DNA from: Lacticaseibacillus baoqingensis
GTDB lineage: Bacteria > Bacillota > Bacilli > Lactobacillales > Lactobacillaceae
NCBI RefSeq assembly: GCF_003946165.1
Contig: NZ_RHOI01000029.1
Coordinates: forward strand, 1 to 36,464
DNA length: 36,464 nt
Direction of reading: 5' to 3'
The notes beneath the pieces were generated by a model, which did no database searches, was not told the origin of the DNA, and was given only the letters and a program-made list of their open reading frames with translations. Below are positions 14,590 to 24,079 of the stretch, one piece after another; the first letter of the stretch is position 1, and each line of letters starts with the position of its first letter. The translations under genes were made by a program, and so were the position numbers.

Positions 14590-16047
14590 GTGCAAATTAT
14601 TGATAAGGATCTATTATCAATTTCTGAAGCGCGGATATTAAGCGAAACAGCTAAGAATCACCAAGACAATTTAATGAGTTATACCCAAGTCGAACTCGAC
14701 AAAGCGGTGGCTGCCATTTTTCAAGTGATTGAAAATGAAGGCGCTAACTTGATTACCCAAAGTGTTACCGCCACTAACAGTGGTGATGCGCAGGATGAAG
14801 TTAAGCTATTGCAACGATTTTTACCGCTATGGAAAGCTTCTTTGGACGATCATCACTTTGTCGGAGCATTGGAAGCACAAGGGCCAGTACATACTGTGGG
14901 GGTGCCTTTGGGAACCGTCGCGGTGATCATGGGTATTGCTCAACCAGTCCTCAATGCACTGTTTGGAGCGGTAAGTGCGATTAAGACTGGTAATTCCTTG
15001 GTACTTGTCCCGAATACTCAGCATGTCAAAACGATTAAGAATTTGGCCAACCTGTTAGATAAGGTGATTCAGCAAGCGGGTTTACCAAGTCACACGATTA
15101 CTTGCATGACCGAAATCACTGACGAAGGGATCAAGGAATTGATCCAAAGTCCTAATATTGATCTCGTGATCAATTTGGGTAATTGCCGCTTCATGCAAGG
15201 CACAATACCACAAGCAAAACCGATTTATTATTGCGGTACCGGTTCAACACCGGTCTTTATCGAAAGAACCGCCAATATTGCACAAGCTGTGTCACAAATC
15301 ATCACCAGTCGGGAGTTTGATAATGGACTGTTACCGGCTGCGGAACAATTTGTGATCACAGAATCAGTCATTGCCAATCAAGTACGCCATGAATTAGTGA
15401 CGCAAGGGGCATACTTCCTAACGGATCAAGATCAGCTCAAGCTAGCAGATCTGCTGGATTCTCTAGATGATGATTCTGAGGTGCTCACTGGGCAATCCGT
15501 ACAGCAAGTGGCGACTAGAGCAGGATTTTCAGTTCCTGCTGAAACCAAGCTGCTCGTCTGTTCGCAGGATTATATCAATGCAGAGTCTCCGTTAACGGAA
15601 ACGTTGAACTTTCCGATTATTGTCTTCTACTTAGAACCGGATTGGTTGCGTGCATGTGAAAAGTGTATGGCATTGCTGAAGAATAAACATCATGGGCATA
15701 CATTGGCGATTCATTCAAATAATGCAGATGTGATTCGTGAATTTGCTTTGAAAAAACCGGTGGCGCGCGTGATTGTGAATAATGCAGCCAGCCTAGCAGC
15801 GCTTGGTATTGATTCGGATCTTGAGCCAACGCTGTGGCTTGGGGGCTTAACGACTGGTGGCGGCAGTTTGGCTAAAGGCTTTACGCCTAAAGACTTGACC
15901 TACGTTCGTCAAGTGGGCTACCCGGCTGGACAGCAACAACAAGCGGTGGTCAAACAAACAACAGGGCAGACCACTGCTGAGCAAGAAACAGATCTTCAAG
16001 CTGCTTTCTTGAAGGTCTTAAGCAAGCTTGTAAATGAAAGCGATTAA
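14590..16047 (+). CDS. Catalytically degenerate acetaldehyde dehydrogenase homologue (CutB-like)
   Basis: A 485-residue protein of the EutE/CutF aldehyde dehydrogenase family that aligns with the active enzyme at 24748 over its whole length but has lost the catalytic cysteine. The active enzyme reads FDYGTICASEQ (C251); here the segment is [11 protein letters not shown], with Pro249 in place of Cys. The NAD-site region GPGMVKAAYSAGKPAIGVGA is also eroded ([20 protein letters not shown]). The frame is intact and full length, so the protein is kept for a non-catalytic role. Its C-terminus [17 protein letters not shown] is an amphipathic candidate encapsulation helix. GTG 14590 follows GGGAG; GTG 14575 is the longest alternative. 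As I recall, inactive homologues of this kind accompany CutF in other choline loci. Confidence 0.8.
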   Translation: MQIIDKDLLSISEARILSETAKNHQDNLMSYTQVELDKAVAAIFQVIENEGANLITQSVTATNSGDAQDEVKLLQRFLPLWKASLDDHHFVGALEAQGPVHTVGVPLGTVAVIMGIAQPVLNALFGAVSAIKTGNSLVLVPNTQHVKTIKNLANLLDKVIQQAGLPSHTITCMTEITDEGIKELIQSPNIDLVINLGNCRFMQGTIPQAKPIYYCGTGSTPVFIERTANIAQAVSQIITSREFDNGLLPAAEQFVITESVIANQVRHELVTQGAYFLTDQDQLKLADLLDSLDDDSEVLTGQSVQQVATRAGFSVPAETKLLVCSQDYINAESPLTETLNFPIIVFYLEPDWLRACEKCMALLKNKHHGHTLAIHSNNADVIREFALKKPVARVIVNNAASLAALGIDSDLEPTLWLGGLTTGGGSLAKGFTPKDLTYVRQVGYPAGQQQQAVVKQTTGQTTAEQETDLQAAFLKVLSKLVNESD

Positions 16048-16067
16048 AAAAAGGAGCGTTTAAGCAT

Positions 16068-18614
16068 ATGAACATGCAAGATTTTTCGACCAAATTGGCT
16101 GAAGCAACAAAAGAACTATCTGACGAAGAACGCGCATCCCTCCAAAAAATGTTCGCTTCAATTTCTACTGATATTCAAAACGGCTCTGATAAGCCTTCTA
16201 CCAAAGTCGCAATCGCATCTGATGGCGATGATGTGCCAGACGGCATCACCCCGCGTTTGAAGGCATTAAAAGAAAATTATTTGGACCAAGTGCCATCGAT
16301 CACGACATACCGGGCACGGGCGATCACGCAGATCGCCAAAGAAAACCCTGGGATGCCAAAGATCGAATTGCGGGCCAAGAGTTTTAAGCATTGTTGCGAA
16401 ACCGCACCTTTGGTCATTCAAGACAACGAACTCATCGTCGGCGCACCAAATGGCGCACCGCGTGCCGGCGCCTTTTCTCCTGATATTGCCTGGCGTTGGA
16501 TGAAAGATGAAATCGATACGATCGGTACACGCCCGCAGGATCCTTTCTACATTTCTGATGAAGATAAGAAGATCATGCGTGATGAACTGTTCCCATTTTG
16601 GGAAGGCAAGTCTGTTGACGAAACCTGTGAAGACCAATACCGCGAAGCCGGTGTCTGGGAATTATCTGGTGAATCTTTCGTTTCTGATTGCTCCTACCAT
16701 GCGGTCAATGGTGGTGGGGACTCCAACCCTGGCTATGATGTCATTACCATGAAAAAAGGCATGATCGACATCCAAAATGAAGCCAAGGCTCACTTGGAAG
16801 AATTGGATTACGAAAATCCTGAAGATATCGACAAGATTTACTTCTACAAATCTGTGATCGATACCACCGACGGGGTCATGATCTATGCTAAGCGGATGTC
16901 TGAATATGCGCAAAGCTTAGCCGATAAGGAAACGGATCCTAAGCGTAAAAAAGAACTCGAACAAATCGCTTACGTCAACAGCCGCGTGCCTGCGCACAAG
17001 CCTGAATCCTTCTGGGAAGCGATCCAAGCCGTTTGGACGATCGAATCCTTGTTAGTCGTTGAAGAAAACCAAACCGGGATGTCCATTGGCCGGGTCGACC
17101 AATATATGTACCCATTCTTCAAGGCTGATCTTGAATCTGGCCGGATGAATAAGTATCAGGCCTTTGAACTGGCTGGCTGCATGCTGATCAAGATGTCTGA
17201 AATGATGTGGATCACGTCTGAAGGCGGTTCTAAGTTCTTCGCCGGGTATCAACCATTCGTTAACATGTGTGTCGGCGGCGTAACGCGTGCCGGCCAAGAT
17301 GCGACGAATGATCTGACCTATCTGTTGATGGATGCGGTGCGCTTCGTGAAGGTTTATCAGCCATCCTTGGCTTGCCGGATCCATAACAAGTCGCCGCGTG
17401 CTTATCTGAAGAAGATCGTTGATGTCGTCCGTGCCGGCATTGGGTTCCCAGCATGTCACTTTGATGATACCCATATCAAGATGATGTTAGCCAAAGGCGT
17501 CTCCGTTGAAGATGCGCGGGACTACTGCATTATGGGCTGTGTTGAACCACAAAAGGCTGGACGTTTGTATCAATGGACGTCGACCGCATATACCCAGTGG
17601 CCGATTTGTATCGAATTAGTCTTGAACCACGGGGTACCGCTATGGTATGGCAAGAAAGTTTGCCCAGACATGGGGGATCTCAAGCAATTCGATACGTATG
17701 AAAAGTTTGATGCCGCAGTTAAAAAAGAAATCAACTACATTACCAAGTGGACGGATGTTGCGACTGTTATTTCCCAACGGGTCCATCGTGATCTGGCACC
17801 TAAACCGTTGATGTCGATCATGTATGAAGGCTGCATGGAACATGGTAAAGATGTTTCCGCCGGCGGCGCCATGTACAACTATGGTCCTGGTGTTGTCTGG
17901 TCTGGTTTGGCCACATACACCGATGCCATGGCGGCCATCAAGAAGCTGGTCTATGAAGACAAGAAGTACAGCTTGGAAGAACTGAACAAGGCTTTGGTCG
18001 ACGACTTCAAGAACGAACCGCAAGTGCGGACAGACTGCTTGAACGCTCCTAAGTACGGCAATGATGATGATGCTGCCGACTTGATCGCGGCGGATTTGAT
18101 CGAATACACCGAACAAGAACACCGCAAGTATAAGACTTTATACTCGCACTTAAGCCATGGGACGTTGTCGATATCTAACAACACGCCATTTGGTCAAATG
18201 ACCGGTGCCTCTGCTGGTGGGCGTAAAGCATGGCAGCCATTATCTGATGGGATCAGTCCTTCTCAAGGGGCGGACTTCAAAGGCCCTACGGCGATCATCA
18301 AGTCGGTTTCCAAGATGTCTAACGATAACATGAACATTGGGTTAGTGCATAACTTCAAGATCATGTCTGGTTTGTTGGATACCAAGGAAGGTGAAGAAAG
18401 TTTGATCACCTTGCTGAAGACTGCTTGCAACTTAGGCAATGGCGAAATGCAGTTTAACTACTTGGATAACGAGACCTTGATCAAAGCGCAAAAGCATCCT
18501 GAACAATATCGTGATCTGATCGTGCGGGTCGCGGGCTACAGTGCCTTCTTCGTTGAATTGTGCAAGGATGTCCAGGATGAAATTATTAGTCGCACGATGC
18601 TGACAAAGCTTTAA
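16068..18614 (+). CDS. cutC: Choline trimethylamine-lyase (glycyl radical enzyme)
   Basis: Cleaves choline into trimethylamine and acetaldehyde by a glycyl/thiyl radical mechanism inside the microcompartment. The signature [20 protein letters not shown] is diagnostic of CutC within the family. Residues match those recalled for the Desulfovibrio alaskensis enzyme at a constant +2 offset: Y210, D218 ([11 protein letters not shown]), F397, C491, E493, T504 and the radical glycine G823 (RVAGYSA). At 848 residues it is the short type I CutC. The first 38 residues ([20 protein letters not shown]) form an amphipathic helix before a polar linker and are the likely encapsulation peptide. ATG 16068 follows AAAGGAG. 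The activase gene is next. Confidence 0.97.
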   Translation: MNMQDFSTKLAEATKELSDEERASLQKMFASISTDIQNGSDKPSTKVAIASDGDDVPDGITPRLKALKENYLDQVPSITTYRARAITQIAKENPGMPKIELRAKSFKHCCETAPLVIQDNELIVGAPNGAPRAGAFSPDIAWRWMKDEIDTIGTRPQDPFYISDEDKKIMRDELFPFWEGKSVDETCEDQYREAGVWELSGESFVSDCSYHAVNGGGDSNPGYDVITMKKGMIDIQNEAKAHLEELDYENPEDIDKIYFYKSVIDTTDGVMIYAKRMSEYAQSLADKETDPKRKKELEQIAYVNSRVPAHKPESFWEAIQAVWTIESLLVVEENQTGMSIGRVDQYMYPFFKADLESGRMNKYQAFELAGCMLIKMSEMMWITSEGGSKFFAGYQPFVNMCVGGVTRAGQDATNDLTYLLMDAVRFVKVYQPSLACRIHNKSPRAYLKKIVDVVRAGIGFPACHFDDTHIKMMLAKGVSVEDARDYCIMGCVEPQKAGRLYQWTSTAYTQWPICIELVLNHGVPLWYGKKVCPDMGDLKQFDTYEKFDAAVKKEINYITKWTDVATVISQRVHRDLAPKPLMSIMYEGCMEHGKDVSAGGAMYNYGPGVVWSGLATYTDAMAAIKKLVYEDKKYSLEELNKALVDDFKNEPQVRTDCLNAPKYGNDDDAADLIAADLIEYTEQEHRKYKTLYSHLSHGTLSISNNTPFGQMTGASAGGRKAWQPLSDGISPSQGADFKGPTAIIKSVSKMSNDNMNIGLVHNFKIMSGLLDTKEGEESLITLLKTACNLGNGEMQFNYLDNETLIKAQKHPEQYRDLIVRVAGYSAFFVELCKDVQDEIISRTMLTKL

Positions 18615-18642
18615 TTAAGGTTTGTATGGAGATGATTGCTCT

Positions 18643-19593
18643 ATGAGTGTTCAGACAAAACTAGATGTTGAGCGCCAAGTGATGGTGTTCAATGTACAAA
18701 AATACAATGTCTATGATGGGCCGGGGATCCGGACGATCGTGTTTCTTAAAGGCTGTCCATTGCGCTGCCAATGGTGTTCCAATCCGGAAGGACTCGAGCA
18801 AAAATACCAGGTGATGTTCAAACGTGATGTTTGCAGCAACTGTATGGCCTGTGTCGATGTTTGCCCAATGGGGATCCATTATATCGACGAAAATGGCCAC
18901 CACCAAGTGCGCCGGGATCGTTCATGCAACGGCTGCCGCAAATGCGTGGCAGTGTGCCCAATGGCCGCATTGAACATCAGTGGTGAGGTCAAGACCATTT
19001 CTGAATTGCTGAAACTGGTGCATGAAGATGATGCGTTTTATGAAACCTCTGGCGGTGGGATCACCTTGAGCGGCGGCGAATGTACCGCACAACCAGAAGG
19101 GGCAATCACGCTCTTACAAGCTTGCAAAGACGATGGGATCAACACTGCGATCGAAACTTGCGGCTATGCCCCAACGGAAAACCTCATGAAGATCGCGAAA
19201 TATGTGGACTTGTTCCTCTACGATCTGAAGCATATGGATCCGGTGAAGCACAATCAATTGACTGGGATGAGCAATGAGAAGATCTTAGCCAATTTGACCA
19301 AACTTCTGCAAGAAGGCTACAACGTTAAGATCCGGATGCCGATGCTCAAGGGCATCAATGACAGCCAAGAAGAAATCGACGCGGTGATCAACTTCTTGAA
19401 GCCATATAAAGACTTGCCAAACTTCAAAGGCATCAATTTATTGCCTTATCACAAGCTTGGCGTCACCAAATATGCGCAATTAGGGATCAAATATCCCGTC
19501 GATGGTGATCCTAGCTTGAGTGATGCAGACTTAGACCGGATCGAAGGCATGATCAAAAAGTATGACTTCCCAGTTGCCGTGATCCGGCACTAA
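18643..19593 (+). CDS. cutD: CutC-activating radical SAM enzyme
   Basis: Uses S-adenosylmethionine and a reduced [4Fe-4S] cluster to abstract hydrogen from the CutC glycine. The radical SAM motif C-x3-C-x2-C is C38, C42, C45 (GCPLRCQWC). Two ferredoxin-type clusters follow (CSNCMACVDVCP and CNGCRKCVAVCP), typical of glycyl-radical activases other than PflA. SGGECTAQPE and a C-terminal barrel complete the fold. ATG 18643 is the most credible start (316 residues), with GGAG eleven bases upstream; TTG 18622 in the same frame has no spaced RBS. It follows cutC by 28 bases. It needs a low-potential reductant such as flavodoxin or ferredoxin, which the nearby PFOR could charge. Confidence 0.96.
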   Translation: MSVQTKLDVERQVMVFNVQKYNVYDGPGIRTIVFLKGCPLRCQWCSNPEGLEQKYQVMFKRDVCSNCMACVDVCPMGIHYIDENGHHQVRRDRSCNGCRKCVAVCPMAALNISGEVKTISELLKLVHEDDAFYETSGGGITLSGGECTAQPEGAITLLQACKDDGINTAIETCGYAPTENLMKIAKYVDLFLYDLKHMDPVKHNQLTGMSNEKILANLTKLLQEGYNVKIRMPMLKGINDSQEEIDAVINFLKPYKDLPNFKGINLLPYHKLGVTKYAQLGIKYPVDGDPSLSDADLDRIEGMIKKYDFPVAVIRH

Positions 19594-19606
19594 AGCGAGG
19601 TGCGCG

Positions 19607-19954
19607 ATGGCAGAGATACCCGCAACGCAACGTCTAATTGAAGAATCCGTTCCTGGCAAACAGGTGACGTTGGCGCATGTGATCGCTTCGCCGATCCAAG
19701 CGGTTTATGACAGCTTGGGCATCGACAATGTTGGGGCCATTGGGATCTTGACGCTTTCGCCTTATGAAACTGCGATGATCGCCGCTGATCTGGCGGCTAA
19801 AGCAGCAGATGTGACGGTGGGGTTCTTGGATCGATTCACCGGTTCAGTGGTCGTGCTTGGCGATGTGCAAAGTGTGACCGAAGCCTTGACCAAGGTGTGC
19901 CAGATCTTACATGATGATTTAGGATTTGATGTATGTGAGATCACCCGCACGTAA
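19607..19954 (+). CDS. eutS: Circularly permuted BMC-H shell protein (EutS/PduU type)
   Basis: Shell hexamer whose BMC fold is circularly permuted and capped by a six-stranded beta barrel over the pore. The 115 residues contain the family hallmarks: RLIEESVPGKQVTLAHVIAS at the N-terminus, AIGILTLSPYETAMIAADLA and VTVGFLDRFTGSVVVLGDV, then SVTEAL and a short tail CEITRT. ATG 19607 follows GCGAGGTG. It sits between cutD and the EutP-like gene, the order familiar from ethanolamine and choline operons. It is likely to make facet tiles that are closed or selective rather than open pores. The following 127 bases (19955-20081) hold no convincing gene. Confidence 0.93.
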   Translation: MAEIPATQRLIEESVPGKQVTLAHVIASPIQAVYDSLGIDNVGAIGILTLSPYETAMIAADLAAKAADVTVGFLDRFTGSVVVLGDVQSVTEALTKVCQILHDDLGFDVCEITRT

Positions 19955-20081
19955 CGCGCCTGCACGCTTGCCAAGCAAGGCATCGTATTGAGCGCCATGG
20001 GCAGGACCGTGATGGTCGTGTCCATCTCGTTCAACACGATGCCAAAACGAGACATGATTGTGATCGAAACAGGTGATAGGC

Positions 20082-20528
20082 ATGAAACGACGAATAATGA
20101 TCATTGGCCCAAACCATAGCGGCAAAGTGCAACTGGCCCAATACCTTGACCAGCAAGTCAAACAGCGTATGCAAGCCTGTATGTTTTATGGCAAAAACAC
20201 GCTGACGGTACCAGGGGCTTATCTTGAATGTCCATGGATGCATCAGCATATCATTGCTGCGCAGCAAGATGCCAATTGTATCTTGATGTTATCGGCGATC
20301 GATCGGGCCCGGCGCCATTATCCGCCGAACTTTGCCAAAGTGTTTCGCCTGCCGATCATCGGGGTGGTCACGACTAAGACTGACGCTGTGGACATTGCCC
20401 AAGCGGATGTTTATCAAGAGTTGATCACCACCGGGATCCCACAACCATTCTTCAAGTTAAATTTGCAGCAGCAAACAGATTTTCATGAACTAACAGAAAT
20501 AATCAATATGAAGAAAGGAGGGCTTTAA
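20082..20528 (+). CDS. eutP: EutP/PduV-like small P-loop protein
   Basis: Small Ras-like P-loop protein of the EutP/PduV family that in other operons binds the shell or has acetate-kinase or GTPase activity. Recognisable parts are the Walker A region GPNHSGKV (G9-K15), the LTVPGAYLECPWMH segment equivalent to the 'DTPGE' region, and the G4-like motif TTKTD. The Walker A Ser/Thr that coordinates magnesium is Val16, so nucleotide binding may be weakened. ATG 20082 follows AGGTGA at 20071-20076; the track's GTG at 20073 lies within that RBS. The length of 148 residues is usual. It is followed directly by the alcohol dehydrogenase gene, whose RBS is at the end of this frame. Confidence 0.8.
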   Translation: MKRRIMIIGPNHSGKVQLAQYLDQQVKQRMQACMFYGKNTLTVPGAYLECPWMHQHIIAAQQDANCILMLSAIDRARRHYPPNFAKVFRLPIIGVVTTKTDAVDIAQADVYQELITTGIPQPFFKLNLQQQTDFHELTEIINMKKGGL

Positions 20529-21668
20529 GTGGAGCAGTATATGATGCCGACCAAGATTTTCTTTGGCAACGAAGCGGTTGACGAAATCGCCAACCTGAGT
20601 TTTAACCGATACTTCATTATCTGTGATCCCTTTATGCAAAAAAGTCATAAAGTCGATTTGATCACCAAAAGCCTAGATAAAAATAATACGCCGTATGCAA
20701 TTTTTGCCGATGTCGTTCCGGATCCAACGATCGATGTCGTGACCCAAGGGTTGGCTCAAGCACTGGCTTGTCAGCCAGAGGCAATGATCGCCTTAGGGGG
20801 CGGTTCAGCCATTGATACCGCCAAGGCGATCAACAGCTTGTATGCCCAATCCACAGGGAACGCTGCACCGGCTTTGATCGCGGTGCCAACCACCAGCGGG
20901 ACTGGGAGTGAGGTCACTTCTTTCGCGGTGGTTTCCGATCCGGCGACCAAATCCAAATACCCGATCGTGGATACCGATTTGATCCCTGATTATGCGATCT
21001 TGGATCCGCAATTTACCTTGAGTGTCCCGGCTAGCGTTACCGCTGATACTGGGATGGATGTTTTGGCCCATACCCTAGAAGCTTATGTGTCCACTGGGGC
21101 GACTGATTTCACTGATGCGTTTGCCGAAAAGGCGATGCGCGTCGTGTGGACTGAGTTAGCGACCACAGTCAAGCATGGCGATGATCTTGAAGCCCGGGCC
21201 AAGATGCATAACGCGTCTTGCCTAGCCGGATTAGCCTTTAGTACCGCTGGCTTAGGGATCTGCCACAGCTTAGCGCATGCTTTTGGCGGGACGTTCCATA
21301 TTCCGCATGGCAGAGCGATCGCCATGGTCTTACCACACATTATTTCTTACAATGCCGGGTTAGAGCTTGCCGGTGAAAACGAAGCGCTCAAGCGCTATGA
21401 AGCGGCAGCAAAGCTCTTAGGGATCCAAGCCGGCACGCCTAAAGCGACGGTCCATGGTTTGATCACAGGCGTTAAGCGGCTTTCCAAGTCGTTCAATATC
21501 CCGCAAACCGTCAATGATTACGGGATCGATCCGGAAGAATTTCTAGAAGCTGTACCAGAAATGGCGCAAAAGGCTTTAGATGATAACTGCACGGGTACAA
21601 ACCCGCGGAAACCAAGTCTAGCCGATTTGGAAGGGTTATATAAGGAGCTGGTTAAAGGAGGGTACTGA
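20529..21668 (+). CDS. cutO: Iron-dependent alcohol dehydrogenase (CutO/EutG-like)
   Basis: Reduces acetaldehyde to ethanol with NADH, regenerating NAD inside the compartment. The 379 residues contain the nucleotide-binding GGGSAIDTAK motif near residue 96, PTTSGTGSEVT, and the iron ligands in DTGMDVLAHTLEAY, CHSLAHAFGG and HIPHGRAIAM. Start GTG 20529 abuts the stop of eutP, with AAAGGAGGGC about seven bases upstream. The first residues MEQYMMPTKIFFG may help cargo loading, but no separate encapsulation helix is evident. It is paired with the acetaldehyde dehydrogenase at 24748 in dismuting acetaldehyde. Confidence 0.93.
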   Translation: MEQYMMPTKIFFGNEAVDEIANLSFNRYFIICDPFMQKSHKVDLITKSLDKNNTPYAIFADVVPDPTIDVVTQGLAQALACQPEAMIALGGGSAIDTAKAINSLYAQSTGNAAPALIAVPTTSGTGSEVTSFAVVSDPATKSKYPIVDTDLIPDYAILDPQFTLSVPASVTADTGMDVLAHTLEAYVSTGATDFTDAFAEKAMRVVWTELATTVKHGDDLEARAKMHNASCLAGLAFSTAGLGICHSLAHAFGGTFHIPHGRAIAMVLPHIISYNAGLELAGENEALKRYEAAAKLLGIQAGTPKATVHGLITGVKRLSKSFNIPQTVNDYGIDPEEFLEAVPEMAQKALDDNCTGTNPRKPSLADLEGLYKELVKGGY

Positions 21669-21669
21669 G

Positions 21670-22257
21670 ATGAAATTCATCACCGAGTACGACCTCAAGT
21701 ACCAGTATCAACAGCAGCCTTTTGAAACCTACACCTTAACGCCTGATCAGCGCTTGACCCCTGAAGCGAGGCAATTTCTAGCTGATCGGCGGGTCACGCT
21801 CGACACCAACAAGCCCCAGGTGCAACCAGCTGCACCAAAGGCCTTGGCGCAAGCGGAACCCTCAAAAAAGCAGCCGCATCAGGATGCTGATCAAAAGCTG
21901 ACTGTCTTGATCAACTTTACACAACTAGATCTATATGAAACAGCGCTTGTCTGCAAGCCCTTAGATATGGCTTTGAGTCAAAAACTGTTTGCACTGGCTG
22001 ACAGCTTAGCAGATAAAGCCCAACAAGTCGCGGCCCATCAGGTGAAACCAGCAAATCTGATCGCGCCGAATACGTTTAAGCTGACTTATCTGTATGCCTT
22101 AAGCAAGTATGGTCCGGTCATGCTCAAGCTGGCCCGTTTAGGCAATGAATTGTTGCTTTTAAGCGACCGCTTAGCCCCTGAACCGAACGAATTGATCCAA
22201 GTGCTCTTAGCTGAGCTGGCCAAGCTGATCGAGCAATTGAAACACAAGGAGGAATGA
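21670..22257 (+). CDS. EutT-like protein lacking a visible cobalamin adenosyltransferase metal site
   Basis: A 195-residue protein. The N-terminal 45 residues (MKFITEYDLKYQYQ, then TLTPDQRLTPEARQFL) match the start of EutT, the ethanolamine corrinoid adenosyltransferase. A Pro/Ala/Gln-rich linker follows (about 48-75), then a helical C-terminal domain (DLYETALVCKPLDMALSQKL, NTFKLTYLYALSKYGPVMLK). The HX11CCX2C-type metal motif of EutT is not seen. Choline cleavage by CutC does not use B12, so adenosyltransferase activity would have no obvious substrate here. ATG 21670 follows AAAGGAGGG. It may have been kept as a structural or assembly protein. The family match is by eye. Confidence 0.65.
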   Translation: MKFITEYDLKYQYQQQPFETYTLTPDQRLTPEARQFLADRRVTLDTNKPQVQPAAPKALAQAEPSKKQPHQDADQKLTVLINFTQLDLYETALVCKPLDMALSQKLFALADSLADKAQQVAAHQVKPANLIAPNTFKLTYLYALSKYGPVMLKLARLGNELLLLSDRLAPEPNELIQVLLAELAKLIEQLKHKEE

Positions 22258-22259
22258 CC

Positions 22260-23105
22260 ATGTCTGCGGAACAAGAATTCGCGTATTGCAACCGCATTAT
22301 TACACAATTTGAAGCTGTCATCGATCACCCCAATGCAACTGGGGATGACGATTATTATACCGGGGTCGACTTAGGGACCGCATGTATCGTGTTGGCCGTC
22401 TTAGATCGCACCGGGAAACCGGTGGCAGGGGCTTATCAATATGCGAATGTGGTCCGTGATGGGATGGTCGTTGATTACATCGGTGCCATCGACATCGTGC
22501 GCAAGCTGAAAGAAAAACTCGAAGCGCAACTGCACACCGAGTTGATCCATGCGGCTGCGGCCTTGCCGCCTGGCACCAATGAGCTTGATTCTGGTGCGAT
22601 CAAAAATGTCGTGCAAGCTGCCGGTTTTGAATTAGACAACTTGCTGGATGAACCCACCGCCGCCAATCAGATCTTACGCATCAAAGATGGTGCGATCGTG
22701 GACATTGGCGGTGGGACGACTGGGATCGCCGTGTTAAAAAATGGCACGGTGACCAAGGTCGCTGATGAGCCTACTGGCGGGACGCACTTATCTTTAGTGA
22801 TCGCTGGGGCTTATCGCAAGACGTTTGATGAAGCAGAGTTGTATAAGCGCGACGCTGCTAATCATCAAGAACTCTTGCCAGTCGTCAAGCCGGTGATTGA
22901 AAAAGTCGCTTCGATCATCACCCAACATATTGCCGGAGAGAAAGTCGATGAGATCTACTTAGTCGGCGGGACATGTTGCTTGACTGGGATCGAAGGCGTG
23001 ATTGAACAAAAGCTGCACATTAAAACAGTCAAACCTCAAAATCCGATGTTTGCCACCCCATTAGGTATTGCAACCAGTATTGTGCCGGAACTTGAAATCG
23101 CGTAA
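22260..23105 (+). CDS. eutJ: EutJ-family Hsp70-like chaperone
   Basis: Actin/Hsp70-fold ATPase found in ethanolamine and choline microcompartment operons, thought to help assembly or enzyme reactivation. The phosphate-1 loop is YYTGVDLGTACIVLAV, the phosphate-2 loop is AIVDIGGGTTGIAVL near residue 150, and the adenosine motif is IYLVGGTCCLTGIEG. The 281 residues cover only the nucleotide-binding domain; the substrate-binding domain of DnaK is absent, as in all EutJ. ATG 22260 is chosen because AGGAGG (22247-22252) is seven bases away. ATG 22254, which overlaps the previous stop, is only one base away. Confidence 0.9.
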   Translation: MSAEQEFAYCNRIITQFEAVIDHPNATGDDDYYTGVDLGTACIVLAVLDRTGKPVAGAYQYANVVRDGMVVDYIGAIDIVRKLKEKLEAQLHTELIHAAAALPPGTNELDSGAIKNVVQAAGFELDNLLDEPTAANQILRIKDGAIVDIGGGTTGIAVLKNGTVTKVADEPTGGTHLSLVIAGAYRKTFDEAELYKRDAANHQELLPVVKPVIEKVASIITQHIAGEKVDEIYLVGGTCCLTGIEGVIEQKLHIKTVKPQNPMFATPLGIATSIVPELEIA

Positions 23106-23152
23106 AAGTCGGCATTGTGGCAAATTGGTTTTTGGGAAAGGAAGTGTCGATT

Positions 23153-23425
23153 ATGCTAACGGCAAAATTAGTCGGAAATATCTGGGCAACCAGAAAATCA
23201 GAAGCACTGAATGGGTTTAAGCTGATGCTGGCAAAAGTGATCGGCGGGACGCGTGCAGGTGAGCAAATCGTGGTGATCGATACGGTTGGCGGCGGCGTTG
23301 GCGATCGGGTCATCGTAGTTACCGGCAGTTCGGCAAGACGAATGCTTGATGACGATAATATTCCGACTGATGCTGCCGTGGTCGGCATCATCGATGCAGA
23401 CTGTCCATTGCTTTTAGATGAATGA
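23153..23425 (+). CDS. eutN: BMC-P pentameric vertex protein (EutN/CcmL family)
   Basis: Forms pentamers that close the twelve vertices of the shell. The 90 residues have the family pattern MLTAKLVGNIWATRK, GFKLMLAKVI, VVIDTVGGGVGDRVIVVTGS and the final VVGIIDA. ATG 23153 follows GGGAAAGGAAGTG. An in-frame ATG at 23117 would add an N-terminal extension without an RBS. It is the only vertex protein in the window, consistent with a single-BMC-P GRM locus. Its stop overlaps the region just upstream of eutQ. Confidence 0.93.
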   Translation: MLTAKLVGNIWATRKSEALNGFKLMLAKVIGGTRAGEQIVVIDTVGGGVGDRVIVVTGSSARRMLDDDNIPTDAAVVGIIDADCPLLLDE

Positions 23426-23450
23426 ATTTGATGAAAGAAGGGGCGGTGTT

Positions 23451-24068
23451 ATGAAGCAACTGATTTGCGTCAAAACAATAGAAGAAGCCCATACCAACGG
23501 TGATACTCAGTGTGTCCTGGATAAAGATGCGTTGGTCACACCTGCGGCTAAAGATCTTGCCGTTGAATACGGCATGACGTTTGTCCAACGAGAGGAGGCA
23601 CCTAAAACTATGAGCGCTGATGAAATCACCAAAGAAGATTTGTTTGCGATGTTGAAGGAATTGATCGCCAACGGTGGCGTTGAAGCCCCAGCACAACCAT
23701 TCAAAGCCTGTGTACATCCCAACGGTTTGAAGCTAGTGCATGGCGATACCGTCAAGATGGATGTGTTTGATACTGGCGATCCGAAGGTCAATGCCCATTT
23801 TCAAGAGCTTGTCAGCAAAGATGAGTCCCATATGAGTGCCGGCTTCTTGGAAATCGAAAAGTCTGCGTTTGACTGGCATCTGACTTACGAAGAAATCGAC
23901 TATGTCATTTCTGGGACGTTAGAAGTCACGATCGACGGCAAGAAGTACTCTGGCAAAGCCGGAGACGTCTTATTCGTACCAAAGGATTCACACGTTATCT
24001 GGAGTTCTCCAGACCACGCTCATATTTTCTACACGACCTATCCTTCCAACTGGGCCGATGCTGAGTGA
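23451..24068 (+). CDS. eutQ: EutQ-like cupin protein
   Basis: A cupin of the EutQ family, in other species reported to have acetate-kinase-like activity or to help assembly. The 205 residues have an N-terminal 'QLICVKTIEEAHTNGD' and 'KDALVTPAAKDLAVEYGMTF' region. A C-terminal cupin follows (FLEIEKSAFDWHLTYEEIDY, then VISGTLEVTIDGKKYSGKAG and DVLFVPKDSHVIWSS). ATG 23451 follows AAGGGGCGG; the frame upstream to 23418 overlaps eutN. If it makes acetyl-phosphate into ATP, that would pair with PduL, but this is inference from the family. Confidence 0.88.
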   Translation: MKQLICVKTIEEAHTNGDTQCVLDKDALVTPAAKDLAVEYGMTFVQREEAPKTMSADEITKEDLFAMLKELIANGGVEAPAQPFKACVHPNGLKLVHGDTVKMDVFDTGDPKVNAHFQELVSKDESHMSAGFLEIEKSAFDWHLTYEEIDYVISGTLEVTIDGKKYSGKAGDVLFVPKDSHVIWSSPDHAHIFYTTYPSNWADAE

Positions 24069-24079
24069 GGAGTGATTAG

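Noticed and set aside
16266-18184. Long minus-strand frames opposite cutC
   Set aside because: They are mirror frames of biased codons in cutC, without start signals or recognisable domains.
19955-20081. Short frame (MGRTVMVVSISF...) between the EutS-like and EutP-like genes
   Set aside because: No ribosome binding site, it overlaps the eutP start in another frame, and has no recognisable similarity.
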